From positions 1-64,000 of the forward strand of contig CBDHGD010000003.1 of the NCBI GenBank assembly GCA_965262875.1: a stretch of DNA of 64,000 nucleotides. The letters are read 5' to 3'. Positions 39,210 through 47,689 of the stretch are shown one piece after another. This DNA is from JBALVT01 sp965262875. GTDB taxonomy: Bacteria > Pseudomonadota > Gammaproteobacteria > Pseudomonadales > Halieaceae. The position numbers and the translations under genes were made by a program. Position 1 is the first letter of the stretch; each line of letters begins with the position of its first letter. The notes beneath the pieces are model-generated. The model did no database searches. It was not told the origin of the DNA and saw only the letters and a list, made by a program, of their open reading frames with translations.

Positions 39210-40595
39210 ATGAAGATTCAAATTAAAATCCAGATCACAGACTTAGGCGGCGTTACCCATGAATGTAACATTGCCGAGTTTGACAAAGGCTTTGAGTGCG
39301 CCGCAGAAATTGGCCTGTCTATTGAAGACAGCAAGGGTCTTCTCTTAAATTTGCAGCAGGAAATTGTTACAGCCCAAGCTCAAGCCTTTTGTGAAGCGCA
39401 TTCAACTTGTTCATGCTGCGGTCGGAGATTACGCCGAAAGGGTAGTAAAAGTGTCCAATATCGCACTGTTTTTGGGGATATTCCCGTCGATAGCCCGCGC
39501 TTTTATCATTGTGCATGTCAGCCGCATACGGCTCAGACATTCAGCCCGTTGACCGTCTTGTTACCAGGCCATGTTGCGCCAGAAATGCTCTGGCTGGAAA
39601 CAAAATGGGCATCGCTGGTTTCTTTTGGCGTGACCGTAGATTTGCTCAAAGACGTATTGCCAATTGGAAAGCAACTGAATGCTGAAACTGTGCGCAGGCA
39701 TTTGGGCCGTGTTGCTGAGCGTATGGAATCTGAATTGGCTGACGAACAATATAACTTCATTCAGACCAGTGCGTTTGAACGGGAGAAGCTTCCCAATCCG
39801 GCCGGGCCAATCACTGTCGGCATTGATGGTGGATATGTCCGCTCGCGCGAAAAGGGCCAGTCTCATTTTGAGGTTACGGTTGGCAAATCCATTCCGGCAG
39901 ACAGGCCAGATCGCTACCTTGGCCTAGTGCAAAGCCATGACGAAAAACCCAAACGGCGATTGCATGAGGTTTTAAAAGATCAGGGCTGGCAAGAAAACCA
40001 GCAGATCACATTCATGACCGATGGTGGCGATACGGTCATAAATATGGCCCGCGATATGGCACCCTCTTTTGAGCATATCCTGGACTGGTTTCACATCACC
40101 ATGCGCATCACGGTTATGCAGCAATATGTCAAAGGGCTGGCCCACCATAATCTGGTTGAGGGAGAGCAACTGGCCAGAATGCTTCGCCAGATCAAAGCCT
40201 ATCTGTGGAATGGAAATCTGCATGACGGGCTAATTGCAATTGACGATTTGGTCATGGATCTGGATGAAGTTGAAACGGATTATACCAGCATCAAGGCTTT
40301 TCGCAAAACATCCGCCGAATTCCAAACATATATCACCAACAGCGCCTGGATGATCCCAAATTACGCGGAACGTAGGCGATATGGCGAACGGATTTCAACC
40401 GGCTTTGTAGAAAGTACTGTCAATACAGTTGTTGGAAAACGCTTTTGCAAACGCCAGCAAATGCGATGGTCAAAAATTGGTGCCCACCTCATGTTACAAA
40501 CCCGTACCCGCACGCTCGATGGAACCTTGAGAAGCAAGTTTGAGCAATGGTATCCAGGCATGAAACCCGAGGAAGAACATAAAATGGCAGCATAA
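39210..40595 (+). CDS. ISKra4-family transposase
   Basis: 461 aa. N-terminal region with CSCCGRRLRRKG zinc-like motif, PRFYHCAC, then the DDE core: TVGIDGGYVRSRE, FMTDGGDTV...HILDWFHITMR, and a C-terminal block YGERISTGFVESTVNTVVGKR supplying the glutamate. Full length and intact; stop lies just before the right inverted repeat. Confidence 0.85.
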   Translation: MKIQIKIQITDLGGVTHECNIAEFDKGFECAAEIGLSIEDSKGLLLNLQQEIVTAQAQAFCEAHSTCSCCGRRLRRKGSKSVQYRTVFGDIPVDSPRFYHCACQPHTAQTFSPLTVLLPGHVAPEMLWLETKWASLVSFGVTVDLLKDVLPIGKQLNAETVRRHLGRVAERMESELADEQYNFIQTSAFEREKLPNPAGPITVGIDGGYVRSREKGQSHFEVTVGKSIPADRPDRYLGLVQSHDEKPKRRLHEVLKDQGWQENQQITFMTDGGDTVINMARDMAPSFEHILDWFHITMRITVMQQYVKGLAHHNLVEGEQLARMLRQIKAYLWNGNLHDGLIAIDDLVMDLDEVETDYTSIKAFRKTSAEFQTYITNSAWMIPNYAERRRYGERISTGFVESTVNTVVGKRFCKRQQMRWSKIGAHLMLQTRTRTLDGTLRSKFEQWYPGMKPEEEHKMAA

Positions 40596-40720
40596 TTGCC
40601 CCACGCTTTGGGGTACTCTCCAGGCCTTCCCGGCCCATTGCGGACATTTGTTTGGCGACCGATGCCGCATTGCAGCTTCTTCAAAACTGACCTTGGGCGT
40701 GAAAATCTCCGATGGGTCAG

Positions 40721-41284
40721 TCAGTCCCAACCAAACTCTTTGACAATTCTAGTTCTGTACGCGGTTGCAATCTGGTTTGGTGCTCTACGAACGTACTCTT
40801 CGGCCCGATTTGCAGAATGTCCCTTAAGGCCGCTGAGGTGCGAAATGACATCCTCAATAGAAGGATGATCGTTGTTCTGATCCGTGACTGGTGATTTGGG
40901 GGGAAGACCAGTCCATACGACGCCCGCGAAACCAAATTTATTCGCCCAAGCCTCAACAAGCTCCGCACCATAGTGACCAGATGCGCCAGAACCAGTCCAA
41001 AATGCTGCATTACTGTTGCTTGGGAGGCCTTCGCGCTTGGCAAGTGCTCCGCGCGCTTCCTCTAACGAAGTAGATGACAGAGTGTTCCAAAGTGTCGGAC
41101 ACACAGTACCCTGCTTACACAAAACAAGCGTCATGCGGCCATCATTCGATTTTCGCGCGAATTCAAGCGGCAACTTTGGCCCGTCTTCGCGCCATTCATG
41201 CGAAATGGGCAGGTCGCTAGGCTCCCAGATCAACGACCCCCAACCGAGGCAAGCAAACGTGGCCAAATTCTCATTGCTATTCAT
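40721..41284 (-). CDS. Gamma-glutamylcyclotransferase-like hypothetical protein
   Basis: 187 aa. The opening CLGWGSLIWEP...LPISHEWREDGPKLPLEFAR resembles proteins of the gamma-glutamylcyclotransferase-like fold (GSL-type loop). Mid-region GVVWTGLPPKS and C-terminal AEEYVRRAPNQIATAYR. Enzymatic role not established. It overlaps the upstream 99-aa gene by eight bases, so they form an operon. Confidence 0.6.
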   Translation of the reverse strand: MNSNENLATFACLGWGSLIWEPSDLPISHEWREDGPKLPLEFARKSNDGRMTLVLCKQGTVCPTLWNTLSSTSLEEARGALAKREGLPSNSNAAFWTGSGASGHYGAELVEAWANKFGFAGVVWTGLPPKSPVTDQNNDHPSIEDVISHLSGLKGHSANRAEEYVRRAPNQIATAYRTRIVKEFGWD

Positions 41285-41576
41285 TTTCGTGCCATTCGCG
41301 GATGGTTCTGGTCAGGTTTGATAACGCAAACCCGCGGCTGGTCCGGACATCGAGCATCGCAAAATCCTCGACGAACTTCACAGCACTTTCCCCGTTCAAG
41401 ATGAACTCAAATCGCCCACTCGAATATTCGTCTTTGTGATCGTAATCTACGACCCGCCAGCTTCCGAGAACTTCACCGTCGCGAGTGATGACGTCGCCAT
41501 GCGCCAGTTTGGGTTCGTATCCACTGTCCATCCACTTATCGTGGCCGACGAAGTTTATCGGGTAAATCAGGTCCAT
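41277..41576 (-). CDS. Hypothetical protein, 99 aa
   Basis: Not recognised. Acidic, soluble, with LAHGDVITRDGEVLGSWRVV and VEDFAMLDVRTSRG. Coupled by overlap to the downstream gene, suggesting shared expression. Confidence 0.5.
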   Translation of the reverse strand: MDLIYPINFVGHDKWMDSGYEPKLAHGDVITRDGEVLGSWRVVDYDHKDEYSSGRFEFILNGESAVKFVEDFAMLDVRTSRGFALSNLTRTIREWHENE

Positions 41577-41775
41577 ACATCGGAGATAGGATCAAACCAT
41601 CGAAAGTGCAAGAAGCGCGATGGTGCCAAACCCCTAAATCGCCTCGGCCCATAGTGGTCCTAGAACCTGCCCCGCGAATGCTACGGTCGCAGCCCGCATT
41701 GCAAACATTCATAGTGCACACAAAACTGGTCGATTCACTTGGAGGCAGAAAATCACAGTCTTCACAAACACAGCC

Positions 41776-42273
41776 CTAGTTGGTCTCTGCAGATTCCTGG
41801 TCGTCCTCCTTTTTGCCTCCGACAAGTATCGGCAACCACATCTGCGGTGGAACAGGTACTCGATTCGCTCGGCAGGACATTAGCAAAATTGGCCAAAGCC
41901 CGGTCTGGATGCAGCTAAGGTCGTCAAAGGCATTCGCAGAGGCCGTAGCTGTTTGCAGTTCTTGCAATAGGGAATACTGATCGATCTTTTCTAAATCGGG
42001 CACTTTCAAGCCGCTGATAACGGAACCAGTATCAGTGTCTCCGACATATATTCCGTCTTCGCTGCCTTCTTCTGGAACCCAGAGCTGCAACGTACAGTGA
42101 GGTATTTCATCTTGGTGAAGTTGGTGCAGTAAACTCAATGGTTCAGAAAACCCTAGGCCTTCAAGCCAACTTGCAATCAACGGCATGAGAACGCTGCCTG
42201 CTGTAGCTTCTTTCAAGTAGTGACCAGGGCCGCTTCCGGCCCATGGACGAAAGACATCCCGATGTACTGGCAA
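41776..42273 (-). CDS. Hypothetical protein, 165 aa, start uncertain
   Basis: No family recognised. The frame opens with a TTG (MPVHRDVFRPWAG) directly after an in-frame stop and lacks a clear ribosome site, so the gene may be 5'-truncated. Ends in an acidic tail (KKEDDQESAETN). The 200 bp between it and 41576 are empty. Confidence 0.4.
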   Translation of the reverse strand: MPVHRDVFRPWAGSGPGHYLKEATAGSVLMPLIASWLEGLGFSEPLSLLHQLHQDEIPHCTLQLWVPEEGSEDGIYVGDTDTGSVISGLKVPDLEKIDQYSLLQELQTATASANAFDDLSCIQTGLWPILLMSCRANRVPVPPQMWLPILVGGKKEDDQESAETN

Positions 42274-42324
42274 GCCGACACCTTAAAGCAGCCTGCCTGC
42301 ACGCCAAACACGTTTGCCGTTGGT

Positions 42325-42522
42325 TCATGCTTCAGAACTTCGAGCATCATGCGGCCAATACCGAAAACCCTCTGTGGGGGGAATTTTTACAAGCCATTTT
42401 GTTTCAAAATCACCTGTATTCCATCTGTATCTTAGACCTATGACGTGTCCATTATTATCAATTATATCTGCGACTGGATAAGCACTTTTACGGGCATCTA
42501 AATTTATATCTGCATTAGCCAT
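42325..42522 (-). CDS. Hypothetical protein, 65 aa
   Basis: MANADINLDARKSAYPV..., with a VIGLRYRWNTGDFETKWL beta-rich middle. Small, plausible start context (GTGAGC), no family recognised. Confidence 0.4.
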   Translation of the reverse strand: MANADINLDARKSAYPVADIIDNNGHVIGLRYRWNTGDFETKWLVKIPPTEGFRYWPHDARSSEA

Positions 42523-42634
42523 TTACAGCTCACATTCGAATGCTTGGAAGCGGCCGGTTTCATTGCCACAAACGGGGCCTAATGGTTTTGGAATGTAACC
42601 GAGTTTTTTACTTTCCACGAATTGGTTTAAAGCC

Positions 42635-42722
42635 TCCGACTTCAGTCGGAAAAGAATAAAACTTTGCGCCGAAGGCGCTCAATACCACTGAACCCTTCGA
42701 CTTTAGTCGGAGGAGGTTCAGT
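42635..42722. repeat. Three-hairpin structured segment, IS200-end-like
   Basis: Hairpins TCCGAC-TTCA-GTCGGA (42635-42650), GCGCC-GAA-GGCGC (42666-42678) and a longer imperfect one from ACTGAACC to GGTTCAGT (42687-42722) lie in 88 bp. They resemble the terminal hairpins of IS200/IS605 elements, but no transposase is adjacent. Confidence 0.5.
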
Positions 42723-42745
42723 TATTCTTATAAAAGACGGGTCAC

Positions 42746-42768
42746 ATAAAAACAACCTGGGCAGTTAC
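42746..42768. repeat. Solo right end of the IS66-type element
   Basis: Matches the right terminus of the 5.5-7.0 kb element (aaaaacaacctgggcagtt core). It interrupts the phospholipase D-like gene that follows. The flanks do not match those of the solo left end at 35153. Confidence 0.7.
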
Positions 42769-43334
42769 CAAAAATCGGGATAGTAGGCGAGCGACTTTCG
42801 TTTGTCGGTTCGTCCAATATGTCGGCCAATGGGTTGAGCCACGAAGGCGTTGAGGCCAAAGGGTGGTTGGAAACCAATGTGCTGTTTGAAGGGGTGCATC
42901 CAGAGGTTTGCTCTAGGTTGGATGAAATATGCAGCGCGGCAATGCCAATCAGTAAGTCGGATTTAAAGGACGCCAAAAATCACTGGCGGCCACGGCGTGG
43001 CTTGACGATTGAGCAAAGCAACGAACCCGATATGCGCTCACTATGGCAGGCGCTGATCGAGAGCTCCGATATGCTTCGATCTATGCCCATCACAATCGCA
43101 TATTATGCTGAGATAACACCAGACGAGATGAAAATATGCAATAAGGGTCAGGAAGCAGCGTCTGATAAATACGCGAAAGCATCTTCCATTTTTTGAGAAA
43201 CTAAGTGGCTCTGATTTGTCAGAGTTTAAAAAACTTGTGGACGCGTATCTAAAAACCAAGAAAAAACCAGGAGAATCGTGTGCGATTGCAATTCAAGATC
43301 TAATTGAATTTCAGCTCAATAGAGATATTTCATG
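42769..43334 (+). pseudogene. Phospholipase D-like protein, 5'-truncated and frameshifted
   Basis: The frame opens mid-domain: KIGIVGERLSFVGSSNMSANGL, the second half of a PLD catalytic motif (the preceding H-x-K was replaced by the IS66 end). It continues to a stop at 43196, where a run of six T shifts the frame; the alternative frame carries on as FEKLSGSDLSEFKKLVDAYL to 43334. PLD-like proteins act on phosphodiesters, including nucleic acids. A small ORF follows, overlapping at ATGA (43332). Confidence 0.65.
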
Positions 43335-43431
43335 ATCCCATTGCCCCCACATTTTTATTTGACACAGGGGTATCCATACATGTTGGATCGAGTTTCCGAT
43401 TTCGGCTCATCTACTCAGTTACTTATCTGTA

Positions 43432-44202
43432 TTAAGGTTGGTGGGTGTCCGCTGTATGGTCGCAATCATTCCCGCGCAAAAAATTCAAATATTGATCTAG
43501 GGAAGCGCCCAGCCTGTCCAGCATGAATGCCTGATAATCGGATTGATCGTCTGTAAGCTGTGCTTTCTCTAAGCTGTCGATATAGTCCGGCCTGCCCTCT
43601 GGATGAATGACCGTAGGCGGATATCCCCCGCGCATAAGCATGAGGTTCATTAACAACCGAGAGGTGCGCCCATTACCGTCTGAAAAGGGGTGAATGCTCA
43701 CAAGGTCGATATGCGCCTTGATTGCGTTCTCTGGGGTTGGTTCGGCTTGTGCCAGCCATTCCCCAAAATCAGTCATAAGGGGCGGTATTTTTTCAGGGGA
43801 TGGTAACACAACGCTTGAGCCGCTAATTCGTCTTGGGAATTTACTGTAATGCCCTGCTTCACCGTTTTGAGTTCTGGCAACCACAAGACGGTGAATGTCA
43901 CGCACATCATTTTCGGCAATGGGTCGCGGATCGCCCACTAATCCGCGTACAAACTGCAACGCCTCGAAATGGTCTACTGCTTCCTCATGGTCTTTTAGGG
44001 GCTTGCCCCTAACGGTCAAACCCTTCTCAAGCACGATTGCCGTTTCTGAGCGTGTAAGCGTGTTTCCTTCTAGCGCGTTTGACGTGTAGGTGAGTTCTAC
44101 GTCATACCATTGTTCAAGGTTCTGCAATGCTTCCCCTTGAAACGGGCGTAATGCGTCAAGCTCTTGTTTTTTCTGTTCTATTATTTCCAAAATATCTGAC
44201 AT
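43432..44202 (-). CDS. Fic family protein (AMP transferase)
   Basis: 256 aa. Catalytic motif HPFSDGNGRTSR (about residues 172-183) is complete, so it should transfer AMP (or another nucleotide moiety) to target proteins. An inhibitory-helix motif is built in near the N-terminus (TSNALEGN, about 40-47, S/T-x-x-x-E-G/N), as in class II Fic proteins that hold themselves off. It follows the parA/RHH genes with 45 bp between. Might work as a regulated toxin or a modulator; target unknown. Confidence 0.88.
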   Translation of the reverse strand: MSDILEIIEQKKQELDALRPFQGEALQNLEQWYDVELTYTSNALEGNTLTRSETAIVLEKGLTVRGKPLKDHEEAVDHFEALQFVRGLVGDPRPIAENDVRDIHRLVVARTQNGEAGHYSKFPRRISGSSVVLPSPEKIPPLMTDFGEWLAQAEPTPENAIKAHIDLVSIHPFSDGNGRTSRLLMNLMLMRGGYPPTVIHPEGRPDYIDSLEKAQLTDDQSDYQAFMLDRLGASLDQYLNFLRGNDCDHTADTHQP

Positions 44203-44225
44203 GATTTTTTCAATCTGTTCGGAAT

Positions 44226-44245
44226 AAATACTTATATAAGTATTT
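44226..44245. promoter_or_regulatory. 20-bp perfect AT palindrome before fic
   Basis: aaatacttatataagtattt is a perfect palindrome just upstream of the fic start and next to the RHH stop. A close variant (ATACTcATATaAGTAT) occurs upstream of parA near 45126, so it is likely a binding site of the RHH protein. Confidence 0.55.
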
Positions 44246-44247
44246 AC

Positions 44248-44460
44248 TCATTTACTTATATACTCAAGCCATAAGTCGCGCGTTATGTCTGAAACGGTTG
44301 TTCCTTCTTCAAGGGCGCGGGCTTTCATCTGTTTAAGTTGGCTTTCGTCCACAATGACGTTTAGCCGCTTCATTTTTCGGCAGCCCTGCCCTGCTAGATC
44401 GCGTTTCACCTTCTCCGCGCTTTCTGCTCTTGGTGTTGGTCGTTTTGCATTTAAGCCCAT
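44248..44460 (-). CDS. Ribbon-helix-helix partition protein, ParG/CopG-like
   Basis: 70 aa. A basic flexible N-terminus is followed by a ribbon-helix-helix fold (RLNVIVDESQLKQMKARALEEGTTVSDITRDLWLEYI). Size and position after a small ParA are those of type Ib partition centromere-binding proteins, which also repress their own operon. Overlaps parA by 10 bp. Confidence 0.75.
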   Translation of the reverse strand: MGLNAKRPTPRAESAEKVKRDLAGQGCRKMKRLNVIVDESQLKQMKARALEEGTTVSDITRDLWLEYISK

Positions 44461-45107
44461 TTTTTAGCCTCCCCTGTGTTGTCAATCATTTGAAAAATCT
44501 CAGCGCAAATGCCGTTTATTTCTGCGATTGCATCCTGATTGCTGCCGTCAAAAACGGTTTGCCCATCGGCTGCGGTTTGCGGGTAAATCTGGCGTTGCAC
44601 AATCTGGTGTTGCAAAATGGGCAAGGTGTGATCCTTCAAAGCTGTCCCGATTTCCTCACCTAGCTTTGTTTTCTGAACTGTGCGTGTAATCATGAAGGCC
44701 GCAAGTGGTTTGCCATCTGTAACGTCCTGCCGAACCTTGATAAAATCCACAAGATCAGACACAGCCCATAAGTCGTAGGGGCTGGGCTGTACGGGAATAA
44801 GGACAAAATCGCTAATCTTGATACATGCCCCGATCATTTCTTCATGCTTGGCCGCGCCATCTATGAAAACAAAATCATAGCCTTTCGCTAACGAGTTAAG
44901 CGTTTTTAGGTTCTCCGGCCTATCCAGTCCGACAAGATCAATCGGGTTGTTTTCGTCTGTAGCGTGCCAATCACGGGCACTACCTTGCGGGTCGGAATCA
45001 ACAATTAAAACCTTACTGCCACGCTCATGAAAAGCGCGGGCTGCATTTGTGGTTATGGTAGTTTTCCCACTGCCACCTTTAGGGTTTAGAATTGATATGA
45101 TGGTCAT
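44451..45107 (-). CDS. parA: ParA-type partition ATPase
   Basis: 218 aa. Deviant Walker A KGGSGKTT, VDSDPQGSARDW (Walker A'), FVFIDGA (Walker B) and a C-terminal block as in small type Ib ParA proteins. It lacks the N-terminal DNA-binding domain, so the RHH protein should do the repression. GAGGAG ribosome site. Moves plasmid copies apart on the nucleoid. Confidence 0.88.
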   Translation of the reverse strand: MTIISILNPKGGSGKTTITTNAARAFHERGSKVLIVDSDPQGSARDWHATDENNPIDLVGLDRPENLKTLNSLAKGYDFVFIDGAAKHEEMIGACIKISDFVLIPVQPSPYDLWAVSDLVDFIKVRQDVTDGKPLAAFMITRTVQKTKLGEEIGTALKDHTLPILQHQIVQRQIYPQTAADGQTVFDGSNQDAIAEINGICAEIFQMIDNTGEAKKWA

Positions 45108-45200
45108 ATATGTATCTCCTCATATACTCATATAAGTATCTACTTATTAAATCAGATTCGCCCACTCTTGTCTAGCACATACTCACATACTCATATGATG
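45108..45200. promoter_or_regulatory. Partition operator/centromere candidate upstream of parA
   Basis: AT-rich, with repeated TACTCATAT/ACTCACAT units (around 45120-45140 and 45176-45198) including the palindrome variant found at 44226. Type Ib plasmids keep the promoter, operator and parS here; exact sites are inferred. Confidence 0.5.
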
Positions 45201-45418
45201 ATATTTGGACGCTTGTTTTATTTCCGTGGAAATTTTTCCGCTCCGTATGAATGAGATGTTTGACAATTTCCTGCGCATGGTTTCTGCCTCTCGCATTGTA
45301 TACATTTCGATAGCTCTGGAAGTGGCCCCTCAAAACTACTCTCATAAATCTTCGATCAAAAACCTATAGGACATTTGATAGCGGGGGGAGGGCGCAATTA
45401 TCCCGTACCTTTAGTCAA

Positions 45419-45455
45419 ATACCCCCTACCTCAAAACCGGACGTGCGCCGTGTTG
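45419..45455 (-). pseudogene. Possible group II intron 3' end remnant
   Basis: The minus strand reads GCGCACGTCCGGTTTTGAGG followed by TAGGGGG, like the end of domain V and the domain VI side of bacterial group II introns. Only the terminal tens of bases are there. The surrounding 45201-45636 stretch holds no gene. Confidence 0.35.
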
Positions 45456-45636
45456 TCTACACATTTTTCAAAACCCTTTAGTGGTATTCATTATGATAAT
45501 ATTTTGATTACTACAAAGAAAACAACCAGTAAGTATTGCAAAACTGCGCAGGGGTGAAAGCCATTATAGATGGCCGCTATTATAACCTTATGGGCGGCGT
45601 TGGTTCATCGGTGTGGCTCTGGCTGATTGGTGTGGC

Positions 45637-45951
45637 TCACAACATCGGCAATTGCTGCGGTTCCATGAAATACCCCCGCCGCCGCTTGCGGTCCTCCAGC
45701 GCCAGCAAGGCCTCATCGGCCTCGGCATGGCTTTGATATAAATCCAGCCGCACCTGTCCGGACGCGCCAATGCGCCCCCATTCCCGCCGCAGGGTCCATT
45801 CGCCAAACAGATTGGGCAATACCGCCATGGAGTAAAACCGGTCCTGATTTTTAGCCGGGTCGCGTTTTTCCAGATAGCTTTGCATCCATTGCAAATGAGG
45901 CGGTGAGGTGGCCGGTGTCAAGAATGTTTCCGCACTGGATGGCAAGGTCAT
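45637..45951 (-). CDS. WGR domain protein
   Basis: About 105 aa with the start uncertain (45951, 45885 or upstream). The core YLEKRDPAKNQDRFYSMAV, GEWTLRREWGRIGASGQVR and ALEDRKRRRGYF is a complete WGR domain, a nucleic-acid-associated fold. No strong ribosome site; a MITE-like repeat sits just upstream and may have displaced the original promoter or start. Confidence 0.65.
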   Translation of the reverse strand: MTLPSSAETFLTPATSPPHLQWMQSYLEKRDPAKNQDRFYSMAVLPNLFGEWTLRREWGRIGASGQVRLDLYQSHAEADEALLALEDRKRRRGYFMEPQQLPML

Positions 45952-46092
45952 GAGATCAGACACGGCCACTGGCGCGCCACTCTGGCAGGGCAGGGGCGTT
46001 GGTTTGGTCGGATGAACGCTGCGGCGTGTTGCAATCCGGAACGGGCTGCCTTGCAGGTCGGGCACTGCCTGCCTGGGCAAGGTGAACTGTTG

Positions 46093-46210
46093 GCGTGGCG
46101 GGTTATCCAGTCAGAACGCAATCGACCATGGGAGATTTTGTTCTGACCCTGCGCCCGTAGGAGAGAGACCCCAGGTATCGAACGACCAGGGTGTGGGTAA
46201 CCCGCCACGC
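46093..46210. repeat. MITE-like repeat, copy 1
   Basis: 118 bp with 13-bp perfect terminal inverted repeats (GCGTGGCGGGTTA and TAACCCGCCACGC) and an internal inverted pair GTCAGAAC/GTTCTGAC. A second, about 95% identical copy in the opposite orientation lies at 48205-48315. Confidence 0.7.
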
Positions 46211-46316
46211 GCCCAATGGGCAGCGCATTTCATGCCCCGCTGGTTGGCAGGGTCGGCTTGCCGTTTACCGGATCATGTGGCTACAGTCTCTGAATAGATC
46301 ATAAGGGAAAGCACAG

Positions 46317-46604
46317 ATGGCGTTTACGGGGCGGCGGCGCAAGACTGAGCGGAAGCGTACAGCGCATCCGGCCGTTCGAATTGAACCTGATGCCGCACTG
46401 CGGGTTGAGGGCCAGCGGCTGGAACATTTTTGTTACGCGACGACGCTCCGGATCACCTGCGCCTGCGGGCATCAGGGTATTTTGCCTGTGAGCGCGCTCC
46501 GTGATCGCTATCCCCGTGGAACCCGGATTAGCGAAGCGCTTGGACATGTGCGTTGCTCACGCTGTCAGGGCAGTCGCATTCAATCGGTCAAGACGCTCGA
46601 CTGA
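46317..46604 (+). CDS. Zinc-ribbon-like hypothetical protein, 95 aa
   Basis: Basic N-terminus; cysteines in CACGHQG and VRCSRCQG form a CxC...CxxC pattern that could bind zinc. AAGGGAAAG ribosome site. No family recognised; similar small proteins are scattered on alphaproteobacterial plasmids. Confidence 0.55.
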   Translation: MAFTGRRRKTERKRTAHPAVRIEPDAALRVEGQRLEHFCYATTLRITCACGHQGILPVSALRDRYPRGTRISEALGHVRCSRCQGSRIQSVKTLD

Positions 46605-47689
46605 CACAGTTTAGAGGGCTGCTGACCAGGCGATCCATGCTTCGGAGCTCTCTGGGACCAGCAGGAATCGAACATATTGTTTCTGATGAAGTCCTAAAAA
46701 CAACGGCTGTTCAGTGTAAAACGAGGACGATAGCAACTTTGTGAAGGTTCGGGACCAGGCAGTTTGTTTTTTCTTCAGCACTCACCTGATCTGTCCATAT
46801 TCAGCGACCCGCAGGCAGACCGCAGGGCGGCCGCATCTGTGGCATTTGCTGCGTTTCAACTCTTTGGGCGACCGCGTGCTGGAAGGTCGGATTAAAACTT
46901 TTCTGTCGGTGGGCAGCTGCCTGTCTGGCAGAGCCCGGCCCTGCGTTATTCCAGCCGATTGCCCAACCGCTCACCGCAGTCTTCGGGTGATCCGTTGTGC
47001 AATGGTTTCAAGCCTGCTGCCTGTCTGTCGCAGATAAAAACCAGCGTCAAGGATCACAAAACTTTTACAGGGGAGCGTCGAGAACGGCGCATAGGTCCCT
47101 GCGCCTCATACCGGCCGCCTTGCAAACACAGCCCTGCTTGCAGGCGGGCAAGCAGGGCCGCGTCTTTCAGGCGACCTGTCTCCTTCGGGGCTTCAATGTA
47201 CGCGCCAGGCGTTGCGCTTAATCTGGCCGACAAGGCCGAAGCCAGGGGCACCAAGATATGATGCGCTGTGTTTGTCGTATCCGTGGAAGTGAACAGGCTA
47301 TCGCCTGTCGCCCGGTCGCGCAAACGCTCCGTGCGGCGTTGCACCCGGCATTCCGGTCTGGCAGGGCGCGAGCACTCCGGTCGGTGGCTGTGCCATCGGT
47401 TTACGCTCTGGTCCGTTTTGCAAGCAAAACAGTCCCGCCGCTACACCCTCTTTCCCAACCCCTTCCTGCGTTTGCCTGCACCTGTCTGCCAGACCTGCCC
47501 AAAATCACACACACAGGATGTGGAAGCGGATGCAGCGGAAGCAGTAAATTGGGCCATAGATCAGGATCGCCTGATGGGGCCGTGAAGATAGACCGGGGAC
47601 GGATCAGCATATGGTTCGTCCCTGCTGTCAAAAAGCGCCGCTAGGCAAACCTCGAAAAACACCCTATATTGCCAGAAAGGATACCAAAC
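46605..47689. other. 1.1-kb GC-rich region without a confident gene
   Basis: Several overlapping open frames on both strands, none with a ribosome site or recognisable domain. Strong hairpins occur, the best being GCCCTGCTTGC/GCAAGCAGGGC at 47131-47158 with a 6-base loop. Could be decayed genes or structured non-coding sequence. Confidence 0.4.

Larger units (their letters stand above)
37756..40621 (+). mobile_element. ISKra4-type element with resolvase and passenger gene
   Basis: 2866 bp bounded by 28-bp perfect inverted repeats (37756-37783 and 40594-40621) that begin GGAGAGTACCCCAAAGCG. It carries a pRiA4b ORF-3-like gene, a serine resolvase and an ISKra4 transposase, all on the plus strand. 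No direct repeat of the flanks was found: the left flank is the toxin relic and the right flank is unrelated. Confidence 0.85.

Noticed and set aside
35153..42768. 7.6-kb composite transposon bounded by the two solo IS66-type ends
   Set aside because: The ends are inverted correctly, but the 8-bp flanks (gtttggaa and caaaaatc) do not match and each end is embedded in other IS debris.
46093..46210. Integron attC site
   Set aside because: Terminal repeats resemble core boxes superficially, but the conserved GTTRRRY/RYYYAAC boxes and spacing are not present, and there is no integrase.
47258..47644. Proline/cysteine-rich open frames on the plus strand
   Set aside because: No ribosome site, no domain, and competing frames on both strands; not supported as genes.
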